Shown piece after piece: positions 16,984 through 24,965 of a stretch of DNA of 64,000 nt. The position numbers were made by a program, and so were the translations under genes. The stretch is taken from contig NZ_FNBZ01000009.1 in NCBI RefSeq assembly GCF_900102525.1, positions 1-64,000 of the forward strand, in the 5' to 3' direction. The notes under the pieces were generated by a model, which did no database searches, was not told the DNA's origin, and saw nothing but the letters and a program-made list of their open reading frames with translations. The stretch is from Allobosea robiniae (GTDB taxonomy: Bacteria > Pseudomonadota > Alphaproteobacteria > Rhizobiales > Beijerinckiaceae). Position 1 is the stretch's first letter, and each line of letters begins with the position of its first letter.

Positions 16984-17901
16984 GTGGCGACATTCCTGTC
17001 CCGACGCAGCTTCGCGGCAGGCGGGGCGGCCATCCTGGCCGGCTCCGCCTGTGCCGCGTCCGGGCGCCGGGTGGTGAACACGCCGCTCGGTCCCGTCGAG
17101 CTGCCGTCCGAGCCACGCAGGGTGGTCGCGATCGACTCGCGCATCAGCCTCGAGATGGCGCTGGCGCTCGATCTGCCTCTGATCGGCTACAGCCACAGCC
17201 GCGCTAGGCCATGGGTGCCCGTGCCGGCCTCCGTGCCGTTCCTGGCGGCGCCGCCCGATCTCGAACAGATCCTGACGTTGCAACCCGATCTGATCCTTTG
17301 CCCGGACACCTCCGCTTACTCGGAGTGGTGGCCCCTGGCCCGGCTGAGCCGGATCGCGCCGGTCCTGCCGAGCAACCACCGCACGCATTGGCGTGGCAAT
17401 CTCGATAGCCTGGCCGGCTGGCTTCAGCGCACCGAGGCCGCAGGCCGCACCACCGCGGCCTATGCCGAGCAGATTGCCGGACTGCGCCAGCGCCATGACG
17501 GCGTGCTGCGGCGGAGCCTGCTGGCGGCGGCGACCTATGACCCGCTCAAGCGGCGGCTCGTGGTGCGCAGCGACGGCACCGGATACGGCTTCGTGATGCC
17601 GGCTCAGGTCCTTGCCGATCTCGGCGGCCGTGCCGTGAAAGCCGGGCGGCTCGGCCCCTATGGCGAGGTCGCGCTCGAATCCCTCGGGGATGTCCTCGGG
17701 CAGGTCGACGGCGTCCTGCTGATCGATCTGGGAGATCGCGCCCCGGCTGCGCTCGCCCGTGAGCCGCTCTGGCAACGGCTGCCGGCCGTCCGTGCTGGAC
17801 ATGTACATGTTTCGCCGGGCAACAGCATCTTCGGGTCGGTCTACACCGCGCACCATCTCGCAGGCGCCTGGGATGCGTTGCTGACTCGGATGGCCTCGTG
17901 A
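16984..17901 (+). CDS. iron-siderophore ABC transporter substrate-binding protein (FhuD/FecB type)
   Basis: Periplasmic class-III binding protein of 305 residues. It begins with a twin-arginine-like signal (FLSRRSFAAGGAAILAGSAC) whose cysteine might be a lipidation site. Conserved segments are VVAIDSRISLEMALALDLP, DLEQILTLQPDLILCP and GHVHVSPGNSIFGS. The GTG at 16984 is chosen because the export signal starts there; it lies 20 bp after the receptor stop. The open frame extends upstream inside the receptor but that part is not conserved. Its stop overlaps the next gene's GTG by four bases. Confidence 0.88.
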   Translation: MATFLSRRSFAAGGAAILAGSACAASGRRVVNTPLGPVELPSEPRRVVAIDSRISLEMALALDLPLIGYSHSRARPWVPVPASVPFLAAPPDLEQILTLQPDLILCPDTSAYSEWWPLARLSRIAPVLPSNHRTHWRGNLDSLAGWLQRTEAAGRTTAAYAEQIAGLRQRHDGVLRRSLLAAATYDPLKRRLVVRSDGTGYGFVMPAQVLADLGGRAVKAGRLGPYGEVALESLGDVLGQVDGVLLIDLGDRAPAALAREPLWQRLPAVRAGHVHVSPGNSIFGSVYTAHHLAGAWDALLTRMAS

Positions 17902-18884
17902 CACGGACCCCATTGGCTATCGTCATCGGCGCATTGGTGCTGCTTGCTGCCTCGCTGATCGCATTGACGCTGGGCGCGCGTCCGATCGCGGCCGGCGAAT
18001 GGCTCGCCATCTTGCATGAAGGCCGCGGCAACGAAGCCGCCGAGATCGTGCTGGGGCTGCGTCTGCCGCGTGTCCTGCTCGGGGCGATGGTCGGCGCGGC
18101 GCTCGGGCTTGCCGGCGCGGTCATCCAGCTCGCGACGCGAAACCCGCTGGGCGATCCGGGCCTGCTCGGGATCAATGCGGGAGCGAGCCTCGCGCTGATC
18201 CTGGGCACCGATCTTATCGGCCTCGCCGGCCCGCAGGCCGCGACCTGGCTTGCCGCCTGCGGCGCCCTCGGCGCGGTGCTCGCGGTCCAGGCACTCGCGG
18301 GCGCCCGCAGCAGCTCGAACCCGATCCGTCTCACCCTTGCCGGCGTCGCGATCACGGCGCTGTGCATCGGTATCGGCCAGGCGGTCGCGTTGTCAGATCC
18401 CGAGCGCTTCGATCTGGTCAGGAACTGGCGCGTCGGCGCGCTCTCGGGAGCCACTGGGGCGATCCTTCCAAGCGTGACGCTGGCATGGCTTGTCGGAACG
18501 CTGCTGACGCTCGCGCTCGCTCCACGCCTCGACCTGCTCGCGCTCGGGGACGACCGCGCGGCCTCGCTCGGCGTCGCGGTCCGACCGGTGCGGCTTGGCT
18601 CGCTCATCGCCGTCGTCCTGCTCGCCGGCAGCGCCGTCGCAGCGGCCGGCCCGATCGCTTTCATCGGCCTAGCCAGCCCGCATATCGCCCGCCGCCTCGG
18701 CGGTATCGGCGCGGCGGCGCATCTGCCTCTCTCCGGCCTGATCGGCGCCGCTCTCGTCGTGATCGCCGACACGCTCGGCCGCATCGCGATGCCGCCCGCC
18801 GAGGTGCCGGTCGGCATCGTCGCCGGGCTCCTCGGCGCGCCCATCCTGATCCTGCTCGCCCGCCGCAGGAACGCTGCCGCATGA
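17898..18884 (+). CDS. siderophore ABC transporter permease 1 (FecCD family)
   Basis: 328-residue FecCD/BtuC-type permease with about ten membrane helices. Motifs include LRLPRVLLGAMVGAALGLAG, NPLGDPGLLGINAGAS and GPIAFIGLASPHIARRL, the last being the coupling region that contacts the ATPase. The GTG start overlaps the binding-protein stop (GTGA). It forms the pore with the second permease encoded immediately downstream. Confidence 0.92.
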   Translation: MTRTPLAIVIGALVLLAASLIALTLGARPIAAGEWLAILHEGRGNEAAEIVLGLRLPRVLLGAMVGAALGLAGAVIQLATRNPLGDPGLLGINAGASLALILGTDLIGLAGPQAATWLAACGALGAVLAVQALAGARSSSNPIRLTLAGVAITALCIGIGQAVALSDPERFDLVRNWRVGALSGATGAILPSVTLAWLVGTLLTLALAPRLDLLALGDDRAASLGVAVRPVRLGSLIAVVLLAGSAVAAAGPIAFIGLASPHIARRLGGIGAAAHLPLSGLIGAALVVIADTLGRIAMPPAEVPVGIVAGLLGAPILILLARRRNAAA

Positions 18885-19912
18885 AGGGTCTCACCGCACA
18901 GAGCGGAACCATCATGAACGGCGCGATGAGCCGTCCGGCACTATGCCATCTCGGGCTGTGGCTCGGTGGTCTGGCGCTCGTGCTGACGTCCCTGACGCTG
19001 GGCACGGTCAGGCTCACGCCGGTGCAGGTGTTTCACGCACTTGCTGGCCACGAGAGTCCGGCGCTGCAACTGCTCGTCGAGTGGCGCCTGCCTCGCATTG
19101 GCGCGGCGCTCGCAGCCGGCGCCGCGCTGGGCCTGTCGGGCGCCTTGTTCCAGACGCTGCTGCGCAATCCGCTTGGAAGCCCCGACATCATCGGCTTCGA
19201 CGCCGGCGCGTTCGGCGGGGCCTTTCTGGCGCTTCTTGCCGGCCTGGCGCCCGCGCTGGTCGCTCTTGCAGCCTTCGGCGGCGGGCTTGGCGCTGGCCTC
19301 ATGGTCTATCTCGCAGCCGGCGGCCTGCGCGCCGATCGCGCGCGGCTGATCCTCATCGGCATCGCGGTCGGAGCTGCCTTTTCGGCCCTGGGCGACTGGA
19401 TGATCTTCGTCGCTCCCCTCGACATCGCGCTGGTCGCCGCGAACTGGAAGCAGGGAGCGCTCGCGGGGGTCGATATCCGGCGGCTGGCGAACGGCGCGGG
19501 GATGCTCGGCCCGCTGCTGCCCCTCGGCCTAGCCTGCGCCCGCTCCGTACAGGCTCTCGAACTCGGAGACGACAAGGCGCAATCCCTAGGCGTTCCCGCC
19601 GCCAGCACCCGGCTTCGCCTCGGTCTCATAGGGCTTGGCCTGACAGCGACAGCGACCTTCATCGCCGGGCCGATCGGATTCGTCGCGCTCATCGCGCCGC
19701 AGGCGGCGCGCAAGCTCACGGGCTCGGCCGGTTTGCCGCTATCGGCCTCTGCTCTGTTCGGCGCGGTTTTCCTGCTGGCCAGCGATGCGGTCGCGCGCAT
19801 CGCGCTGGCGCCGCGCGCGCTGCCCGTCGGCGCCGTGACGGCCTGTCTGGGCGGAGCCTATCTCATTTGGCTGTTCGGCTCCTGGGTCCGCCGCAGGGAG
19901 CCTCTCCGATGA
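18881..19912 (+). CDS. siderophore ABC transporter permease 2 (FecCD family)
   Basis: 343-residue second FecCD-family permease. It shows EWRLPRIGAALAAGAALGLSG, RNPLGSPDIIGFDAGAF and GPIGFVALIAPQAARKL. The ATG at 18881 overlaps the previous stop in an ATGA junction. A long upstream in-frame extension runs inside the first permease gene and is not conserved. Two different permeases plus one ATPase match the Fec/Fep arrangement rather than the fused FhuB type. Confidence 0.92.
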   Translation: MKGLTAQSGTIMNGAMSRPALCHLGLWLGGLALVLTSLTLGTVRLTPVQVFHALAGHESPALQLLVEWRLPRIGAALAAGAALGLSGALFQTLLRNPLGSPDIIGFDAGAFGGAFLALLAGLAPALVALAAFGGGLGAGLMVYLAAGGLRADRARLILIGIAVGAAFSALGDWMIFVAPLDIALVAANWKQGALAGVDIRRLANGAGMLGPLLPLGLACARSVQALELGDDKAQSLGVPAASTRLRLGLIGLGLTATATFIAGPIGFVALIAPQAARKLTGSAGLPLSASALFGAVFLLASDAVARIALAPRALPVGAVTACLGGAYLIWLFGSWVRRREPLR

Positions 19913-20706
19913 GCACCAAATCAAGGCTGGAAGCACAGGCCCTGCGCGCACATCACGGCCCGCACGAGGTTCTCAAGGGGATCGATATTGCGTTGCCGGC
20001 CGGCAGTTTCACCGTGATCGTCGGCCCCAATGCCTGCGGCAAGTCGACCTTGCTGAGAAGCCTCGCGCAGCTGCACCCGTCTTCCGGCGGCAGCGTACTG
20101 CTCGATGGACACCCGATCGCACACTATCGCCCACGCGATCGCGCCCGGCTGCTTGCTGTCCTGCCCCAGGGAGCGGAGGCGCCGGAGGGGATCATCGTCG
20201 CGAATCTCGTTGCACGGGGGCGGCATCCTCACCGCAGCCTGTTTCAACCCTGGACCGCTGCCGACCAGAGCGCCATGGAGGCCGCCATGGAAGCAGCGGG
20301 CGTTTCCCAGCTCGCCGAGCGCACGCTCGAAAGCCTCTCCGGAGGCCAGCGTCAGAAGGTCTGGATCGCGATGGCACTGGCACAGGGCGCGGATATCCTG
20401 CTGCTGGACGAGCCCACGACATTCCTCGACCTCTCCCATCAGATCGATGTGCTCGAACTCTGCTCCGCCCTGAACTGTGCCGGGAAGACGATCGTCGCGG
20501 TGCTGCACGATCTCAACCAGGCTGCCCGCTATGCATCCCGGCTGGTGGTGATGCGCGCGGGAGAGATCCTGGCGCAGGGTCTGCCGGAAGATCTTCTGAC
20601 GCCCGGCTTCATCGACGAGGTCTTTCACGTCCCCTGCATCGTCATCGCCGATCCGTTGACCGGAAAGCCGTTGATCGTACCGAAGCGGGCGGCTCTCGCG
20701 AACTGA
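19909..20706 (+). CDS. siderophore ABC transporter ATP-binding protein (FecE/FhuC type)
   Basis: 265-residue cytoplasmic ATPase. Walker A is GPNACGKSTLL at about residues 38-48, signature is LSGGQRQKVWIAMALAQ, Walker B is ILLLDEPTTFLDL and the H-loop is VLHDLNQAARYA. The ATG overlaps the previous stop (ATGA). It is the last gene of the six-gene rightward siderophore unit (receptor through ATPase, with fecIR before it). No terminator-like hairpin was recognised after it. Confidence 0.93.
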   Translation: MSTKSRLEAQALRAHHGPHEVLKGIDIALPAGSFTVIVGPNACGKSTLLRSLAQLHPSSGGSVLLDGHPIAHYRPRDRARLLAVLPQGAEAPEGIIVANLVARGRHPHRSLFQPWTAADQSAMEAAMEAAGVSQLAERTLESLSGGQRQKVWIAMALAQGADILLLDEPTTFLDLSHQIDVLELCSALNCAGKTIVAVLHDLNQAARYASRLVVMRAGEILAQGLPEDLLTPGFIDEVFHVPCIVIADPLTGKPLIVPKRAALAN

Positions 20707-20739
20707 CGCAAAGCCGGGGCCGGTCCGGAAAGCCGCCGC

Positions 20740-20991
20740 TTACGTCAATTCTCGACCGCCGGCACCGATGAAGCCTCGCCATATCCGGGCCACCTGCGCC
20801 GCATGGGCGCCGGGCTTGCACCAACGCTGCTCCAACGGAGGTTCAGCAACGTGCACCTGCATAATGGCTGGGGGGACCCAGGTTCCCCATTCCTTTGCAT
20901 CGGCATAGGTAGCGGATGACCGGATAACAGGCACGAATCTCTACGGGGATTCGGACTTGGACCTTGTCGCGATGCTTGCGGATGGAGCCAT
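20740..20991 (-). pseudogene. decayed phage/island-type tyrosine integrase N-terminus
   Basis: Reading the minus strand from the ATG at 20991, a typical integrase N-terminus is split over frames. The frame containing GSIRKHRDKVQVRI is one base out of frame with the only nearby ATG, as if a G were lost from ATGGGC. After about 20940 the matching sequence continues in another frame as PVIRSSATYADAKEWGTW. Such SIRKHR..WQV..YADAKEWA patterns open many tRNA-site integrases. Recognisable homology ends near 20875 and the catalytic C-terminal domain is absent. It lies just past the 3' end of tRNA-Ala, where elements integrate. The remaining bases of the 389-bp gap 20707-21095 hold only the dyad listed separately. 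Confidence 0.55.
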
Positions 20992-21054
20992 GATTTCCCT
21001 CAGTGGCGCCAGCGTGGGACCAAGCAGCGGGAATCACCGGGTTTTAGGAAGGCG

Positions 21055-21084
21055 ATTGAGAGCTAAAAAGTTAGCATTCTCAAT
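21055..21084. repeat. inverted repeat next to the tRNA-Ala 3' end
   Basis: ATTGAGA and TCTCAAT arms enclose a second dyad CTAA-aaag-TTAG. The structure begins 11 bp beyond the tRNA 3' end. It lacks a following T-tract, so it is not a textbook terminator. It may instead be an integrase or excisionase recognition remnant or simply a tRNA-processing hairpin. Confidence 0.35.
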
Positions 21085-21095
21085 GACTTAAGCCC

Positions 21096-21171
<76 letters not shown>

Positions 21172-21288
21172 AAGGCGCTGGCCTTCTAGGCTGTGCGTCG
21201 CGTGGATGTCAATCACTTCCGCCATCTGATTTGGCGCGAGCCGGGATATTCCGCGTCACCTTTCCAGACAGGCCTAAAAGGAAGCCCG

Positions 21289-21579
21289 ATGCGTGCCGTT
21301 CTCGACGTGATCATGATCGCGCTGAACCTGTATATCTGGGTTCTGATCGCCTCGGCAGTGCTCAGCTGGCTGATCGCCTTCAACGTCATCAACACCCGCA
21401 ACCAGTTCGTCTCCACGGTCTGGGACATGCTCTACCGCATCACCGAACCCGTATTGCGGCCGATTCGCGAGCGCCTGCCCAATCTCGGCGGGCTCGACAT
21501 CTCGCCGATCATCCTGCTGCTGATCATCTATTTCATCCAGAGCGTGATCACCCGCTACATCTACCCCAACGTGTTCTGA
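21289..21579 (+). CDS. YggT family membrane protein
   Basis: 96-residue integral membrane protein with two hydrophobic segments (VIMIALNLYIWVLIASAVLSW and SPIILLLIIYFIQSVI) separated by the conserved cytoplasmic motif RITEPVLRPIRERLPN. The family is implicated in osmotic shock tolerance and membrane/division processes, but the biochemical role is unknown. The ATG at 21289 follows an AAGGA ribosome binding site; an upstream in-frame extension is unconserved. Confidence 0.9.
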   Translation: MRAVLDVIMIALNLYIWVLIASAVLSWLIAFNVINTRNQFVSTVWDMLYRITEPVLRPIRERLPNLGGLDISPIILLLIIYFIQSVITRYIYPNVF

Positions 21580-21688
21580 TCCTGCCGCGCCCTGCGCCGG
21601 GCGCGGCTCGCAATCCGCCACGACGCATTCGACGTCGTGGCGACCGGCATGCAGTATGGCCGCCTCGCCAACGCTTCGAGGTTTCCGC

Positions 21689-23284
21689 ATGGCCGCTGCC
21701 GCCCTTCCCTATCGCAGCCAGAATTGGGCTCTGACCAAACCTGCCGCGCGCGGCAGGCATGGCATCGTCGTCTCGCAGAGCCGCGAGGCGGCGGAGGCCG
21801 GAGCAGTGATCCTCGAACAGGGCGGCAATGCCGCCGACGCCGCCGTCGCCGCCTGCTTCGCGCTTGCGGCTGTCGAACCCTGGAACAGCGGGCTCGGCGG
21901 CATCGGCTTCGCCGTCGTGCTCAAGGCGGGCGAGGCCCGCGCGCAGGTCGTCGATTTCGGGCCGGTCGCACCGCGCCGTGCCGATCCTGCCGATTATCCC
22001 CTGACCGGCGAGATGAAGAAGGACCTCTTCACCTGGCCGGAGGTGGTGGGCGACCGCAACATCCACGGCCCCCTCTCCTTCGTCACGCCCTCCTCCGTCG
22101 CCGGTTATGCCAAGCTCAAGGAGACCTTCGGCTCGAAGCTCCCGCTCGCCGACATTCTCGCACCGGCCATCGCGCTCGCCCGGCGCGGCCTGCCGGCCGA
22201 CTGGTACACGACGCTGAAGATCGCCTCCTCGGCTTCGGTGCTCAGGCTCTACGAGGAAAGCGCCCGCATCTATCTGCCTGGCGGCTTGCCGCCGGTGCCG
22301 CCCTATCAGGGCATTCCGGGCTTCATGAAGCTGGGCAAGCTCGGCGACACGATCGAACGGCTGGCGCAGGCGGGGCTCGACGATTTCTACCGCGGCGATG
22401 TCGCGAACGCGCTGGTGGCGGATATCGCTGCGGCCGGCGGCGTCGTCGATGCCCAGGATCTGACCGGCTGCAAGGCCGGATTGCGGGAGGCGCCGACTAT
22501 CAACTGGCGCGGCACTCACCTCCTCCACACCGCCGGCGGCCTCACCGCCGCGCCGACGCTGGAACGCGTCGTCGCCGGCATGGCTGATGCCCCGATCGAG
22601 GGCGACGGCCCCTCCGCCGCCTGGTTCGCGCAGCTCTCCAGCGTGATGCGCCAGGCCTATCGGGAGAGGCTGGCCGGCCTCGGCGCCGCGGTTGCGGCCA
22701 AGGAACCGGGCGACACCTGCACCACCCATCTCACCGTGGTCGATGGCGAGGGCAATCTCGTCACGGTCACCACGACGCTGCTCTCCTCGATGGGCAGCCG
22801 CGTCGTGCTGCCCGCGACCGGCGTGCTCATGAACAACGGCATGATGTGGTTCGATCCGCGCCCCGGCAGCGCCAATGCGATCGCGCCGGGTGCCCGCCCG
22901 CTCTGCAACATGTGCCCGGTCGTGGTCACGCCGAAGGATGGCGGCTGGCCGCGCCAGGCGATGGGCTCCTCCGGCGGGCGCCGCATCCTCGCCAGCATCT
23001 ACCAGACGCTGGCTTGGCAGCTCGATTTCGGCATGGATACCGAGGAGACCGCGCATCAGCCGCGCATCGACGTCTCCGGCCCGGATTCGGCCAGCGCCGA
23101 TCTGCGCCTGCCGGCCGAGACGCTTGCCGCACTTGAAGCAGCGGGGCCGACCGCGATCGTCGAGCACAGCGTGCTGCCGATCAACTTCGCCTGCCCGAAC
23201 TTCGTCCGCGTCGACAAGGACGGTGCGGAAGGCTCGAGCGACGCCGCCTCGCCCTGGTCGGCGGCGGTGGCTGCGACGCGCTGA
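21689..23284 (+). CDS. gamma-glutamyltransferase family protein (Ntn hydrolase)
   Basis: 531-residue GGT-family autoprocessing hydrolase. The early motif EAGAVILEQGGNAADAAVAA is characteristic. The self-cleavage/nucleophile site is in GDTCTTHLTVVD (Thr). The downstream motifs LPATGVLMNNGMMWFDP and GSSGGRRI form the substrate pocket. No signal peptide is evident, so it is probably cytoplasmic, unlike the periplasmic E. coli enzyme. The start at 21689 is preferred over 21656 because it begins the conserved region. It could hydrolyse gamma-glutamyl compounds or related amides. It converges with an ABC binding-protein gene, and a terminator lies between. Confidence 0.87.
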   Translation: MAAAALPYRSQNWALTKPAARGRHGIVVSQSREAAEAGAVILEQGGNAADAAVAACFALAAVEPWNSGLGGIGFAVVLKAGEARAQVVDFGPVAPRRADPADYPLTGEMKKDLFTWPEVVGDRNIHGPLSFVTPSSVAGYAKLKETFGSKLPLADILAPAIALARRGLPADWYTTLKIASSASVLRLYEESARIYLPGGLPPVPPYQGIPGFMKLGKLGDTIERLAQAGLDDFYRGDVANALVADIAAAGGVVDAQDLTGCKAGLREAPTINWRGTHLLHTAGGLTAAPTLERVVAGMADAPIEGDGPSAAWFAQLSSVMRQAYRERLAGLGAAVAAKEPGDTCTTHLTVVDGEGNLVTVTTTLLSSMGSRVVLPATGVLMNNGMMWFDPRPGSANAIAPGARPLCNMCPVVVTPKDGGWPRQAMGSSGGRRILASIYQTLAWQLDFGMDTEETAHQPRIDVSGPDSASADLRLPAETLAALEAAGPTAIVEHSVLPINFACPNFVRVDKDGAEGSSDAASPWSAAVAATR

Positions 23285-23288
23285 AATG

Positions 23289-23314
23289 AAAAAGGGCGGC
23301 CGTTACGGCCGCCC
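23289..23314 (-). terminator. rho-independent terminator for the peptide-binding-protein/amidase operon
   Basis: GGGCGGCCG-tta-CGGCCGCCC forms a perfect 9-bp stem. Read on the minus strand it is followed directly by TTTTT. It lies 22 bp past the stop of the minus-strand binding-protein gene and separates it from the convergent GGT gene. Confidence 0.85.
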
Positions 23315-23335
23315 TACTACCTCGTCTTTCGACGA

Positions 23336-24919
23336 TCAACCTCGCTTCAGTCCCCACGGATAGGGCGCCGAGCCGGCGAGCATCCCGGTCATGTCGTTGC
23401 GATAGGCCGTGCGGCTGACGAACTGGCCGAGCGGGATGGTCGCGACCTCCTCCAGCGCCAATCGGGCCAGCGCCTTGGCGCTCTTCTTCTGCGCAGCTTC
23501 GTCGGGGGCGTAGAGCCATTCCTCGGCCAACGCCTCGGCCGCATCGCTCTTCCACCAGCCGAACCAACCCTTCTCGCCCTGCCCGCGGACCAGCGAGGAC
23601 ATCGCCGGGTTGCCCCAGCTCGTCGCCGATCCCGTGGTGTGGAAGATACTCCAGCCGCCCTTCTCGGTCGATTCCCGGCTGCCGCGGCGCTGCACGACGG
23701 TGCCCCAGTCGCTCGCCGCCATCTCGACATTCATGCCGAGTTGCTTGAGCAATTCGAAGGTCACCTCGCCGAGCGGCCCGATATCCGGGAAGTCGGTCGG
23801 GTTGATGATCACGACCTTCTCGCCGTTGTAGCCGGATTCCTTGAGCGCCGCCTTCGCCTTCTCCAGGCTTTGCGGCATCAGGTCTTCCTGCTCGCCGTCG
23901 TAATAGGGCGTGCCGCGCCACCACAGGCTGCGGCAGGTCTGCCAGAGCGTGGTGTCGTCGCCCTGGGCGGCGCGCATATAGTCTTCCTGCTTCACCGCCA
24001 TGCGCACGGCGGCGCGCACCTTCGGATTGTTGAACGGGGCCTGCAGGTGGTTGAGACGGATGATCGCGCCGCGCCCGGCCTTGTCGATGATCTCCTGCTT
24101 AATGTCCTTGTTGCCAGCCAGCATCGGCTGGAGATCGGTGAGCGGACGCTCCCACCAGTCGACCTCGCCGGTGGTCAGCGCCGCGGCGGAGGTCGCCGGG
24201 TCGGGCAGGATGTTCCACTCGATCCGCTTGAAATGCGCGACCTTGCCGCCGGCATTGCGGCTGGGCGGCTCAGCTCGCGGCTTGTAGCCCTCGAACTTCT
24301 CGTAGACGACCTTGCTGCCCGAGACATAGCCCGAAGCGACGAACTTGTAGGGTCCCGACCCCGTCATCTCGGTGACCTGCGTGTTCGCATCGATCTTGGC
24401 CAGGCGCTCCGGCATGATGATCGGCGGCTGGTCGGATTTCGACAGGCAGTCCAGCATCATGGGGAAGGGGCGCTTGAGCTTGATCTCGACGACGCGATCG
24501 TCGGGCGCACCCCATTCCTCGACCGCCCGGCCGAGCAACTGGCCGTAGGGGTCGCGCTGCGTCCAGCGCTTGAGGCTCGCGGCGCAGTCGACGGCCTTGA
24601 CCGGCGTCCCGTCATGGAAGCTCAGGCCTTCGCGCAGCTTGATGCGCCAGGTCTTGCCGTCGGCCGAGACTTCGTGCCCCTCCGCCATCTGTGGCTGCGG
24701 CTTCAGGTTCTCGTCCGCCCCGTAAAGCATGTCGAAGACATAGTAGCCGTGATTGTTGGTCACGGTCGCGGTGGTCCAGACCGGGTCCAGCGCCGAGAGA
24801 TTGGCCTGCGGCACGAACTTCATCAGCGTTGCGCTGCTTTGCGCTGCGGCCGGCCGCGGCAGAGCCGGGCCGGCGAGGCCGAGAGCGGCCGTCCCCATCA
24901 GAAAATCACGACGCTTCAT
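23336..24919 (-). CDS. ABC transporter substrate-binding protein, peptide/opine family (SBP_bac_5)
   Basis: 527-residue periplasmic binding protein with a Tat-like signal (MKRRDFLMGTAALGLAGPAL). Family-5 landmarks are YYVFDMLYGADENLKPQPQMAEG, DGKTWRIKLREGLSFHDG and IPLGQFVSRTAY near the C-terminus. No permease or ATPase genes adjoin it, so it is an orphan that must use a transporter encoded elsewhere. It lies downstream of an amidase gene on the same strand (46 bp). That pairing suggests binding of an amide or peptide that the amidase degrades. Paralogous to the protein at 5665-7224. Confidence 0.87.
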   Translation of the reverse strand: MKRRDFLMGTAALGLAGPALPRPAAAQSSATLMKFVPQANLSALDPVWTTATVTNNHGYYVFDMLYGADENLKPQPQMAEGHEVSADGKTWRIKLREGLSFHDGTPVKAVDCAASLKRWTQRDPYGQLLGRAVEEWGAPDDRVVEIKLKRPFPMMLDCLSKSDQPPIIMPERLAKIDANTQVTEMTGSGPYKFVASGYVSGSKVVYEKFEGYKPRAEPPSRNAGGKVAHFKRIEWNILPDPATSAAALTTGEVDWWERPLTDLQPMLAGNKDIKQEIIDKAGRGAIIRLNHLQAPFNNPKVRAAVRMAVKQEDYMRAAQGDDTTLWQTCRSLWWRGTPYYDGEQEDLMPQSLEKAKAALKESGYNGEKVVIINPTDFPDIGPLGEVTFELLKQLGMNVEMAASDWGTVVQRRGSRESTEKGGWSIFHTTGSATSWGNPAMSSLVRGQGEKGWFGWWKSDAAEALAEEWLYAPDEAAQKKSAKALARLALEEVATIPLGQFVSRTAYRNDMTGMLAGSAPYPWGLKRG

Positions 24920-24965
24920 TCATACTCTCCCCGTTTTATGATTGGTATGGAACGCGAATCAGGCC

